A stretch of DNA of 64,000 nt from NCBI GenBank assembly GCA_024809215.1, contig JANUBW010000006.1:372936-436935 (forward strand). Direction: 5' to 3'. This stretch comes from Niastella sp. OAS944 (GTDB lineage Bacteria; Bacteroidota; Bacteroidia; Chitinophagales; Chitinophagaceae). Made by a program: the position numbers and the translations under genes. This document shows, one piece after another, positions 8,228 through 17,022 of this stretch. Below the pieces are notes generated by a model. The model searched no databases and was not told the DNA's origin. It saw nothing but the letters and a program-made list of their open reading frames with translations. Position 1 is the first letter of the stretch. The number at the start of each line of letters is the position of its first letter.

Positions 8228-9022
8228 TTATTTAAGCAGATTAACTTTCATAAAATACTTTCTTTTTTTTCCATAATCATAATTGGCATTTGGTTCAACG
8301 ATATCCCGTTCGGTCACTTCCATAACAAAACATTTTTCATTTACCCAAACCAATTGTTGAATGTTTACGCGGTTGAAACTTAACATCAGGCTTACTTTCA
8401 TTGTATAGCGTTGACCAGTGGGGTTTTTCCTGATCTTTAAGAGGTGAATACAGCAGTCGCCCGCTTCAAAGTCAGAATTAGAATAAGTTAACAGCGTATT
8501 ATATTGTGGAGAAAGCAAAATGTCATACGGGCCTTCATCTGCACAGGAAGGTACATCAAATGATTTCCCTGTTCTGTAATCGATCAGGTCCGTAAAAGCA
8601 ACTTCATTTTGCATATCTGTTGTATGTACAACGTATACGTTCAGGGGAGCAATGAAGCCCAGATAGTCAGACGTGGAACATTCACAAACCTGGTCGGTTG
8701 CAAATGTCTTTTTAAAATATTTGTTCTTTATCGTGAAAGATTTCTTTGTGCGGGTTATGCCTGTAGAGTCATTTATAATACTGGGACCGGCATTTTTTGA
8801 GAGGCTTAAAAAGGTGCTTTTTGAGATCCTGGCAACTTTTATAACGGAATCTGGTTCTACGGTTGATTCTTCGCGACGATCTTCGGGATAACCTATAAAG
8901 ACCATTCGATCTTCTGATTTGATGCCTGCCGAAGTATCGATGAACATTTTACCCGGCTGAGCAATGATGTTCATGGTGAGTAGGAAAAAGGTGCCCAGGG
9001 TAAACAGTATTCGCAAATTCAT
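8228..9022 (-). CDS. Hypothetical secreted protein
   Basis: This 264-residue protein has a signal peptide (about 1-21, ending NIIAQ) and no family I recognise. A Cys pair (VCECS, about 113-117) and a later CC pair (GDCCIHLLKI) suggest disulfides. The alternating beta-strand-like segments (PLNVYVVHTTD, YDILLSPQYNTLLTYS) suggest a small propeller or beta-sandwich, but this is inference. It is convergent with the gene at 7783 and downstream of nothing obvious on its own strand, so it is probably monocistronic. Confidence 0.7.
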   Translation of the reverse strand: MNLRILFTLGTFFLLTMNIIAQPGKMFIDTSAGIKSEDRMVFIGYPEDRREESTVEPDSVIKVARISKSTFLSLSKNAGPSIINDSTGITRTKKSFTIKNKYFKKTFATDQVCECSTSDYLGFIAPLNVYVVHTTDMQNEVAFTDLIDYRTGKSFDVPSCADEGPYDILLSPQYNTLLTYSNSDFEAGDCCIHLLKIRKNPTGQRYTMKVSLMLSFNRVNIQQLVWVNEKCFVMEVTERDIVEPNANYDYGKKRKYFMKVNLLK

Positions 9023-9163
9023 GTGTGGCGTTTAAGTAGGGTTTTGAATTGTTAAGAGGTATTACAGCTTCGCGAGCGAAAAATACTCTTTTTTAAATTA
9101 ACGGTTCTACTTAAATGCCTTTTTTCTGTGATGACGTTCATTCCCTAAGGCGGAGCAGGCTCC

Positions 9164-9196
9164 GGCAGGTCTAATTAATTTAAACTTAGACCTGCC
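9164..9196 (-). terminator. Hairpin downstream of the GH2 gene
   Basis: GGCAGGTCTAA at 9164-9174 pairs perfectly with TTAGACCTGCC at 9186-9196 around an 11-base loop. It lies about 60 bases past the stop of the minus-strand GH2 gene and is a candidate 3' end structure for the SusC-SusD-GH2 transcript. No strong U tract is present. The remaining spacer up to 9255 shows nothing else. Confidence 0.45.
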
Positions 9197-9255
9197 AGGT
9201 CTGCTGAACATTATAGTAATGCAAGGTCCTGAAGTAAATCTTACAGATCTTGCTG

Positions 9256-11670
9256 TTAATTAAAAACCAACACTACCGGTTCCATACCCGGCGTTTCTAA
9301 CTTCACTTCGTAAGTGCCACCTTTCGCCGGCGGCCGTACATAAACGATCAGTGTGCCGTTTTTTGCCTTTCTGGTAGCTGCTTTATAATTATCTACATCA
9401 TTAGCTTCGCTGTTCTCAATACCCAGTAACGTGGCGGGGCCTTTTATGCTTACAGTAACGGCGTTATCGGCGTCGTATACCTTTTGTCCTTTATCGTCGG
9501 TGAGGGCCACTTCAATTTGCTGCACACCGGTACGTGCATTTATCATTGGATCTTTATAAATGCTGGCCACTATTTTTGCAGCTTTGCCGGTAGTGTTCAA
9601 TGAATATTGCGCGGCTTCTTTTCCGTCTTTATATCCTTTTACAATCAGTTCACCGGGTTGGTATACTGTGTTCCAGACCAAGATGCGGTTTTTTGCGTCG
9701 GCCATTGTTCTTTTGCCCAATGAAGTTCCGTTCAGGAATAATTCGGCCTCCTCACAATTGGTAAAACAGTTCACCCGAATAGAGTCGCCCGCTGTTCCAT
9801 TCCATTTGGGCGCGGCCTGCCGGTGGCTCCAAATGCCATTGTCTTCTGTTTTGGGAATAGGTGAAGTGCCCATGTAGATCATTGGCTTTTGCGTCCAAAT
9901 GCTTTGGCGGAAGTAATATTCCGGTTTAGCAAAGCCGCCGAGGTCTAACAGTCCGGCCTGGTTGCTGCGGTTTGGCCAGGCGCCGGCTTCGCCCAGGTAG
10001 TCAATACCAGTCCACAAATACATACCGGCTACATATGCATTTTTATCAACGGCATTCCAGGCGCTGAGACGCATGCCATTTTCGCTATCGTAAATAACAC
10101 GATTGGGATATTGTTTGTGGTCTTCTTCATAACGGTATTCCTGATAATTGTAACCAACAATATCGAGGTTGCCAGGGTAGCTGGTTGTGTTCGACATTAC
10201 TACACCTGCCAGGGCTGCCGTAATAGGGCGGGTAGTATCATACTGTTTTGCTACTGCTACCAGGCGTTTTGAAATTTCACCCAGGCGTGCAGCTGGTGGA
10301 TGAGTTGAATCATATCCCCGGCCATAGATCTGCGGATTGTTCCCCGTGTTCAGGATCTCATGCGTATAAGGGTCATTGGGATAATCAATTTCATTCCCAA
10401 TGCTCCACATAATTATTGAAGGCCGGTTGCGGTTACGAAGTATCATATCGCGCAGGTCCTGGTTAGCCCATTCATTGAAATAGGTATGGTAACCATCTTT
10501 GCCTGGTTGGCCATTATTCCAACCCTTTATCCATTTGTTCTTACCCACTTCCCATTCGTCAAACGCTTCATCCATTACTACAAAACCCATTTCATCGCAC
10601 AGGCGATATAAGTAATCGGCATGAGGGTTATGGCTTAGCCTTAATGAATTTACCCCGGCTGCTTTAAGAGTGCGTAATCTTCTTATCCAGGCTTCTTCGG
10701 GTACGGCCACGCCTAACACCCCGGCGTCATCGTGTATACATACGCCCAGTAATTTGGTATTTACCTCGTTCAGGAAAAATCCATTACCGGCATCGTACCT
10801 GATGGCGCGGATACCTACTTTGTCTGTCCATTCATCGGTTTTCTTACCGCCCGACAAAAGCGTTACGCGTAATGTATACAGATAAGGATCGTCAATGGAC
10901 CATAAGTGCGGGCTCGAAACGTCAAAAGCGCAACTGGCCTGTACGGCTGTTTTAGTATTGGTCGTAATGTTCTTTTCGGCAGTAGCTACCTGTTTGCCGT
11001 CTTTATCAATAAGCGTGCATTGTACGGTTACTGGTTTGTTTACTTTGTCGTTATTTACTACCGATACCTGTACGTTGGCTGTTGCGTTATTGGCAGATAC
11101 GGAGGGTGTGCTAAATGCCACACCCCATTTATCAATATGTACCGGATTGGTAGCAATAAGGTATACATTGCGATAAATGCCCGAACCGGTATACCATCTT
11201 GAATCGGCAAAGGTGGTATGATCTACTTTTACTGCAATCGTATTATTGGCACCGGGTTTTAAATAGGACGTTAAATCATATTGAAAAGGGATAAACCCAT
11301 TTGGCCGTTTTCCAATAGAGCGGCCATTGATAAATACTTCACTGTTCTTGTATACACCATCGAAGTAAATGAACACCTGTTTGCCTGTCCATTTTGCGGG
11401 CAGTGTAAATGTTTTACGGTACCAGCCAATACCACCCGGCAGGTAACCGGTACCGCTGGCCCATTCGTTGCTGAACGGGCCTTCAATACTCCAGTCGTGC
11501 GGCAGTTGCAGCGTACGCCAGGCTGCATCGTTAAACGCCGCTTTTTCCGCTGCTGCTACCTCACCTTTATAAAATTTCCAGTTGTCGTTGAATAGTAGCT
11601 GTTGCCTTTCCTGGCTAAATGCAATCGCTGGCAGTAGCAGTAATAAAAGCAAATGATAGTTCCGAATCAT
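9256..11670 (-). CDS. Glycoside hydrolase family 2 protein (beta-galactosidase-like)
   Basis: This 804-residue secreted GH2 enzyme has a signal peptide (1-19, LLPAIAFSQ), the sugar-binding jelly-roll domain (about 25-165), the Ig-like GH2 domain (about 175-275) and a TIM barrel (about 280-580). The acid/base Glu is in MWSIGNEIDYP near residue 425 and the nucleophile Glu in IYDSENGMRL near 528. The segment NSLRLSHNPHADYLYRLCDE is typical of the barrel start. Beyond the barrel lie a DUF4982-like and an Ig-like C-terminal domain. GH2 covers beta-galactosidase, beta-mannosidase and beta-glucuronidase; domain layout favours beta-galactosidase-like enzymes of glycan loci. It is the last gene of the HTCS-SusC-SusD-GH2 locus, so it probably works in the periplasm on the imported oligosaccharide. 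Confidence 0.93.
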   Translation of the reverse strand: MIRNYHLLLLLLLPAIAFSQERQQLLFNDNWKFYKGEVAAAEKAAFNDAAWRTLQLPHDWSIEGPFSNEWASGTGYLPGGIGWYRKTFTLPAKWTGKQVFIYFDGVYKNSEVFINGRSIGKRPNGFIPFQYDLTSYLKPGANNTIAVKVDHTTFADSRWYTGSGIYRNVYLIATNPVHIDKWGVAFSTPSVSANNATANVQVSVVNNDKVNKPVTVQCTLIDKDGKQVATAEKNITTNTKTAVQASCAFDVSSPHLWSIDDPYLYTLRVTLLSGGKKTDEWTDKVGIRAIRYDAGNGFFLNEVNTKLLGVCIHDDAGVLGVAVPEEAWIRRLRTLKAAGVNSLRLSHNPHADYLYRLCDEMGFVVMDEAFDEWEVGKNKWIKGWNNGQPGKDGYHTYFNEWANQDLRDMILRNRNRPSIIMWSIGNEIDYPNDPYTHEILNTGNNPQIYGRGYDSTHPPAARLGEISKRLVAVAKQYDTTRPITAALAGVVMSNTTSYPGNLDIVGYNYQEYRYEEDHKQYPNRVIYDSENGMRLSAWNAVDKNAYVAGMYLWTGIDYLGEAGAWPNRSNQAGLLDLGGFAKPEYYFRQSIWTQKPMIYMGTSPIPKTEDNGIWSHRQAAPKWNGTAGDSIRVNCFTNCEEAELFLNGTSLGKRTMADAKNRILVWNTVYQPGELIVKGYKDGKEAAQYSLNTTGKAAKIVASIYKDPMINARTGVQQIEVALTDDKGQKVYDADNAVTVSIKGPATLLGIENSEANDVDNYKAATRKAKNGTLIVYVRPPAKGGTYEVKLETPGMEPVVLVFN

Positions 11671-11902
11671 GTTCCTGTTTTATAAGTTAGCTTCGAAAAT
11701 TTCAAATCTCAAATCACAAGTTTCAAAGAAATTCCAAGAACCAAGCACCAAGATCTAAACAAATCCCAAAACTCAAATCCCAGAAGAAATGCAATAAAGA
11801 TTGAATTTTTAATTTGAAGTTTTTGATTTCATTATTTGGTTCTTGGTGCTTGAGATTTGTGGTTTTATTTTTTGGAACTTGTGATTTGGAATTTGAGATT
11901 AT
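11671..11902. repeat. Low-complexity inverted repeat block between GH2 and SusD
   Basis: Almost the whole 232-base spacer consists of short purine- or pyrimidine-biased words. The left half (about 11700-11785) carries CAAGAACCAAGCACCAAG and CTCAAATC-type words. The right half (about 11838-11895) carries the complement (GGTTCTTGGTGCTTGAGATT, AACTTGTGATTTGG). It can fold into a long imperfect hairpin between two co-oriented genes and so could attenuate GH2 expression relative to SusD; that role is inference. Confidence 0.6.
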
Positions 11903-13597
11903 TTAATACCCATTATTCTGCGTGATCTTATTGTTACTAGCTTGTATTTCGGACCTGGGAATAGGCAACCAGTAATTTTTTGTTTCGAATTTGCGGCCAT
12001 CGAGCGCCACCTTTGTGGCATACGTTAACGTGCTTCCTGTTTTGGTAATGGTGATACCACCGGCTGGTTTGTTTTCAGTTACATCGGCAATCATCCATCT
12101 TCTTACATCATAGAAGCGGTGCTCTTCAAAGGCCAGCTCAACGCGGCGTTCGTAACGAATGGCATCGCGCATTTGCGATTTCGATAAACCGGCGGCCAGG
12201 TCGGGCATGTTCGCTCTTTTACGGATCAGGTTAACTGCAGTGCGGGCCGACAGGGTAGAGCCGGAGGGCACTACATCGGCGCCATATTGTTCATTTGCCG
12301 CTTCGGCAAAATTTAAAAGCACCTCAGCATAGCGCATGTAATACCAGGGTTGAAAGCCTGCATTGCCCCATGGGTTCTGTAAGGGATAAGCATCGTTCAT
12401 GAACTTCTTCAGGTAATAACCGGTTTTTGAGGTGTTCCAGTTCTCTTTGCCATCTTTACTGTCTTTACCACCGGGTAAAAAGGTTTCAATAGTACTGCCG
12501 CGATAGCTGGCGCCATTGTATAATATAGTGGCGTAAAAGCGCGGATCGCGATTTACGTATGGGTTTTGAGGATCATAACCTGAAGTGCCATCAGTGATGG
12601 CCTTACCATTGCTCATCTGGTAATCATCTACCAGGTTTTGTAATGGCAGGTTGCCGCCCCAGCCGCCATAACCGTTAGGGCCATTGGCTATTTCGAGGTG
12701 GGTATGGTTTGAGTTCTTTGTATATAATCTTTCGAAGATGGCTTCGCTATTGTCACCGTTCAGGAATAAGTTACCATAACCACCGGTGAACAGGCTGTAT
12801 TTGTTCAAACTTATTACAGCTTGTGCGGCGCTTACTGCATCCTGCCAGGTACCGGTAGCATATAGCGGACTTGCGGCATATAACAATAGTCGCGATTTAA
12901 GCGCCAGCGCTGCGCCTTTGGTAGCACGGCCCAACAACCACGAACCATCGTTGTCTTGGGGTAAGCCGGCGGCGGCTTCATCGAGCTGCGCCACTGTATA
13001 ATCGATCGATTCTTTCAACGAAGCTCTTTTGAACAACGATTCATCCTGCAGGTTATCTTTATACAGGTCAATTACTTTATTGCCCATCAATATAGCGCCG
13101 CCATAATTCCTGATGATGTCGTGATACCGGAATGCGCGAATGAATTTCAGTTCGGCCAGTATCTTGCTTTTATGCGGAGCGCTCATGGCCACCGTATCAA
13201 TATGGGTAATAGCGTAGTTGATATCCCTTATGCTGCGATAGCTGCGCCCCCAGATAGTACCGGCAATACCGGTGTTCTCAGGCGCCAGCAAACCTTTTTG
13301 TATCAGCCAGGTGTTATCATCATTGTTGTACATCGATTCGTCGGTAAGTGAGCTCCACATGGCGTATTCGAAACCACGGCCAAACCCGGGGTTGGTGCCA
13401 TCACCTTCTTTATCCTGTAACCGTATACCTACATACCGCGCTACAACATAATCTTCAAACAATAAAGAATCGTTAAGTACTGAGGCCTCTGTAACAATAC
13501 TTGTAGGCGTAACAGTTAGGAAATCTTTTTTACAGGAAGTAATAGCCGTTGCAATAACAGCTGAAGAAACTATATATCGAAAAATACTTGTTTTCAT
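11903..13597 (-). CDS. SusD/RagB-family surface glycan-binding lipoprotein
   Basis: This 564-residue outer membrane lipoprotein has a signal with lipobox (AVIATAITSC, Cys about 22, followed by KKD), then the SusD N-terminal TPR-like part (residues about 90-210, with KSKILAELKFIRAFRYHDII) and the C-terminal RagB/SusD domain ending NYWLPIPRSEIQASNNKITQ. These are hallmark segments of the family. SusD proteins bind the glycan at the cell surface and cap the SusC pore. Its SusC is encoded 18 bases upstream on the same strand and a GH2 enzyme follows. Specificity cannot be read from the sequence. Confidence 0.96.
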   Translation of the reverse strand: MKTSIFRYIVSSAVIATAITSCKKDFLTVTPTSIVTEASVLNDSLLFEDYVVARYVGIRLQDKEGDGTNPGFGRGFEYAMWSSLTDESMYNNDDNTWLIQKGLLAPENTGIAGTIWGRSYRSIRDINYAITHIDTVAMSAPHKSKILAELKFIRAFRYHDIIRNYGGAILMGNKVIDLYKDNLQDESLFKRASLKESIDYTVAQLDEAAAGLPQDNDGSWLLGRATKGAALALKSRLLLYAASPLYATGTWQDAVSAAQAVISLNKYSLFTGGYGNLFLNGDNSEAIFERLYTKNSNHTHLEIANGPNGYGGWGGNLPLQNLVDDYQMSNGKAITDGTSGYDPQNPYVNRDPRFYATILYNGASYRGSTIETFLPGGKDSKDGKENWNTSKTGYYLKKFMNDAYPLQNPWGNAGFQPWYYMRYAEVLLNFAEAANEQYGADVVPSGSTLSARTAVNLIRKRANMPDLAAGLSKSQMRDAIRYERRVELAFEEHRFYDVRRWMIADVTENKPAGGITITKTGSTLTYATKVALDGRKFETKNYWLPIPRSEIQASNNKITQNNGY

Positions 13598-13615
13598 TGT
13601 CTGCCGATTTTTTGT

Positions 13616-16600
13616 TTAGAATCTTAATCCTACACCAAGGTTTACAATTCGTTGCTGCGGATAGAATTGCCCGCTGTAATTGTTCCCTTCCGGATCGTAG
13701 TCTTTTACTTTTGTAATGGTGAACAGGTTAAATGCGCTTACGTATACCCGCAGCGATTGTACTTTCATTCTTGTTAGTATAGGCTTGGTAACATTATAGC
13801 CCAGTTCTACGTTTTTCAACCGCAGAAACGAAGCATTGTTCAGCCAGAAGGTACTGGGGTATTGTCCGCCGTTTACAGAAGCTGACGTTCTGGTATCAAC
13901 GCGGGGGTAAGAACCATTGGGGTTATTGGGGCTCCAGCGGTTATCGGCCCAGCTGCTGTAAAAATTACCAACGGTACCGGCTTCAGGTAATACGAACTGG
14001 CTTACGCGGGCCTGTCCGGCAAACACCACCGAAATATCAAAGGACTTATAATCGGCGTTTAACAGTATGCCATAAGTGATCTGTGGTATGTTGCTATATT
14101 TAGAACGTACTTTATCATCGGCCGTGATCTTACCATCGTTATTGTAATCCTGCAGAATAAGATCGCCGGGTTGCGCGCCATCGAGGTGCGGGTATTTGGC
14201 AATTTCATCGGCAGAACGGAAGATGCCCAGTGAATTATACAACATTTGTTCGTTCAATGGCTGGGTGTTCAAAGGCTTGCCGGTTTGCTTTTGCCAATCA
14301 GGTACGGCAGCCGCTTCATCAATAAATATGACCTTGCTTTTGGCATAGGTTATATTGCCCGAAGCGCCATAATGAAAAGCTCCTTTGCGGTTGTTATAGC
14401 CTAATGTGGCTTCAATACCATTGCTGTTCACCTTGCCTATATTTTCAGCAGGTACCAACGGATCGCCGCTGTACGGATTTACAATACCGGTAACGTTGGT
14501 AATGGAAGCATTTCTTTGGGTGAGGATCTTTGTTCTGTTTTGTTTGAACCAGATGAACTCAAAATTAAAATCGTTGAACACAACTCCTTCCAATCCAACG
14601 TCAGTTTTACGGGCTACTTCCCAGGTAATACCCGGGTTGGCCAGTTTAACAAGGTCAACGGCTGGTACAATACTGGTACCTAACACCACCTGGCTATTGA
14701 ATGTATAGTTGTCGATGTATTGAAACTGGTTTACATTATCATTACCCAGTGAACCGTATGATGCTCTTATCTTCAGGTCATTGATAAAGGCGAGATCATG
14801 AAAGAATGATTCCCTGGAAATGCGCCAGCCTGCAGACATAGAGGGAAAATAACCATAACGTTCGCCACTGGGGAAAGTTGAAGAACCGTCAATACGCATT
14901 TGCACATCGAAGAGGTACTTCTCTGCATAGTTATACGATATTTTACCCAAATAGCTTTTACGGGTGAAATTATAGCCCTTTCCTCCATTATCACGATCGG
15001 TTGCAGCTGTTCCGCCTTGTGTTAACTCAGGGGTTAACACGCTGGGAAAGTTAAGCCGGGCAGCATAGAACGAATCTCTTTTCAGAGAACTTTGTTCATA
15101 ACCTACAAAGGCGTTGATGTTGTGATCACCAAAACTTCTTTCGTAGTTGAAGCGGAAATTGTAAGTGTTCTGCTGTTGGTTTTGCTGGCTTTCATTCAAC
15201 TGGGCCAGGTTGTTCGATCCGCCTACAGTTCTTGGATCATATGAATTGGTGCTTTTGTTGTACTCATATAATACGTATGGCGTAGAAAATGTTTTGTTGA
15301 AATACCACGATTTGTCAAAGGCCGCAAACGCTTCTACCGACAAACCTTTCACCGCTTCAATATTGTAAGACCCTTTCAGAATGCCGTTAAACACCTGTGT
15401 GGGCTGGCTGCTAATACCACCTATATTGGTTACCATCATGGCCGGGTTATTTCCCTCAATACCAGCAGAGGGCAATCCGTTGGGATAAAAGGCCGGAATG
15501 GTAGCATATGCGCGATAAATAGAACGGAAAATGTTGCCTGCCGATGAAGTTGGGAACTGACGATTTTCTTCGCGGCCCGATAAGTAAAGGCTCACTTTGA
15601 AATCCTTGGTGATATTGGCATCGATGTTCGAACGAAAACTGTATTGTTTGTATTTGTTGGCGCCGTTCTTATACAAACCATCCTGGCTTAAAAAACCAGC
15701 GCTCAGGTAATAGCGTATATTATCTGACCCCCCGGCTACCGAAACATTGGCCTGGTCTTGCCCGGTTGAATTTTTCAGCGTGGCCTTGGCCCAATCTGTA
15801 TTTGGATAATTCAATGGGTCGGAACCATCTCTGAATTTTTGAATTTCGGCGTCTGAATACTGTTGGTTCATACCACCCGCCTTGTTGTTGTAATAGGCAA
15901 TCTCATTGGCGATGGCAGCATAGGTTGCGGCATCGGCCATTTTAGGCAGACGGGTGGGGGAGGAAAAGCCATGGTTATAGCTGGCGGAGATGGCGGGTTT
16001 GCCGCTTTTGCCGCGTTTGGTAGTAACGAGAATTACGCCATTTGCGGCACGGCTACCATAAATAGCGGCAGAAGCGTCTTTTAAGACAGACACGCTTTCA
16101 ATATCATTCGGATTCAATCTTTCCAGTCCTCCAACCTGACCAGGAACTCCATCTACTACAACAAGCACATCATTGTTGCCGGTGGTAGCCAGTCCGCGGA
16201 TCCTGATGTCGGAACCATCAAAACCTGGTTCACCAGTCCGGTTATTCAACATAACGCCGGAAAAACGACCGGCCAGTGAGTTGGAAACATTCACTGCCGG
16301 ACTTTTAACAAGGTCTGCTCCTTTTACCACCGAAATAGACCCGGTAAGGGTTGCTTTCTTTTGAGCATTGTACCCGATCACGATCACTTCGTTGAGGTTG
16401 CTGTTGGCCGCTGCCAGGGTAATATTAATGTCGGCCGTACCATTAATGGTAACCTCCTGTGCCGCATAATTAATATGGGTAAATACCAGCACCGACTTAT
16501 CGGCTGCGGGAATGGAGAACGTACCATTTTCGTCGGTAACGGTGGACGTTTGGGTGCCTTTAATTGTTACGGTAACACCACTTACCGGCCCATCGCTTGC

Positions 16601-16753
16601 CACCACCCGGCCTTTTATGGGTGATTGGGCAAACAGGGGTAAACTAATAAAATGAAACAACGCAATAAGAAAAATGGATGCGACGGACCTGGTGAATAAA
16701 CTACCAGCCGCCCTGGTTGGCAGGTGCAGAAAATGTCTCATACGAACAAGCAC
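13616..16753 (-). CDS. SusC/RagA-type TonB-dependent receptor (no STN domain)
   Basis: This 1045-residue receptor has a signal peptide (about 18-43, ending LPLFAQ), a carboxypeptidase-like domain (about 46-125, IKGRVVASDGPVSGVTVTIK), a plug (about 130-245, IRIRGLATTGNNDVLVVVDG) and the barrel, ending QQRIVNLGVGLRF. Unlike the sigma/FecR-linked SusCs it lacks STN, which fits control by the adjacent HTCS instead. Met5 (16741) is an alternative start. It forms a pair with the SusD at 11903 and is 269 bases downstream of the HTCS gene, so it probably has its own promoter in that gap. Confidence 0.96.
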   Translation of the reverse strand: MLVRMRHFLHLPTRAAGSLFTRSVASIFLIALFHFISLPLFAQSPIKGRVVASDGPVSGVTVTIKGTQTSTVTDENGTFSIPAADKSVLVFTHINYAAQEVTINGTADINITLAAANSNLNEVIVIGYNAQKKATLTGSISVVKGADLVKSPAVNVSNSLAGRFSGVMLNNRTGEPGFDGSDIRIRGLATTGNNDVLVVVDGVPGQVGGLERLNPNDIESVSVLKDASAAIYGSRAANGVILVTTKRGKSGKPAISASYNHGFSSPTRLPKMADAATYAAIANEIAYYNNKAGGMNQQYSDAEIQKFRDGSDPLNYPNTDWAKATLKNSTGQDQANVSVAGGSDNIRYYLSAGFLSQDGLYKNGANKYKQYSFRSNIDANITKDFKVSLYLSGREENRQFPTSSAGNIFRSIYRAYATIPAFYPNGLPSAGIEGNNPAMMVTNIGGISSQPTQVFNGILKGSYNIEAVKGLSVEAFAAFDKSWYFNKTFSTPYVLYEYNKSTNSYDPRTVGGSNNLAQLNESQQNQQQNTYNFRFNYERSFGDHNINAFVGYEQSSLKRDSFYAARLNFPSVLTPELTQGGTAATDRDNGGKGYNFTRKSYLGKISYNYAEKYLFDVQMRIDGSSTFPSGERYGYFPSMSAGWRISRESFFHDLAFINDLKIRASYGSLGNDNVNQFQYIDNYTFNSQVVLGTSIVPAVDLVKLANPGITWEVARKTDVGLEGVVFNDFNFEFIWFKQNRTKILTQRNASITNVTGIVNPYSGDPLVPAENIGKVNSNGIEATLGYNNRKGAFHYGASGNITYAKSKVIFIDEAAAVPDWQKQTGKPLNTQPLNEQMLYNSLGIFRSADEIAKYPHLDGAQPGDLILQDYNNDGKITADDKVRSKYSNIPQITYGILLNADYKSFDISVVFAGQARVSQFVLPEAGTVGNFYSSWADNRWSPNNPNGSYPRVDTRTSASVNGGQYPSTFWLNNASFLRLKNVELGYNVTKPILTRMKVQSLRVYVSAFNLFTITKVKDYDPEGNNYSGQFYPQQRIVNLGVGLRF

Positions 16754-17022
16754 GTTTGGTTAAAAAAAGTTGTATTGACCCTTAATGCTCAAGGCGAATC
16801 GTTTAGGTATAAAGCCTTGATTACCTATGCAAAGTAGGGTGGTGAAGTGGCGGTGAAGGGGGGTAAATCACTAAAAGAAGGGTGGTAAAATGCAGTTTAC
16901 AATTCTTAGTTCACAGTTCACTGTTACTAGTTCGGTTTAGTTATCATGGGATAGTTATTCAGTTGTTCAGTTTCGCGGCCTTCCCTTATCAGCTCATCAA
17001 GTATCCAAAGAAACCCATGTCC

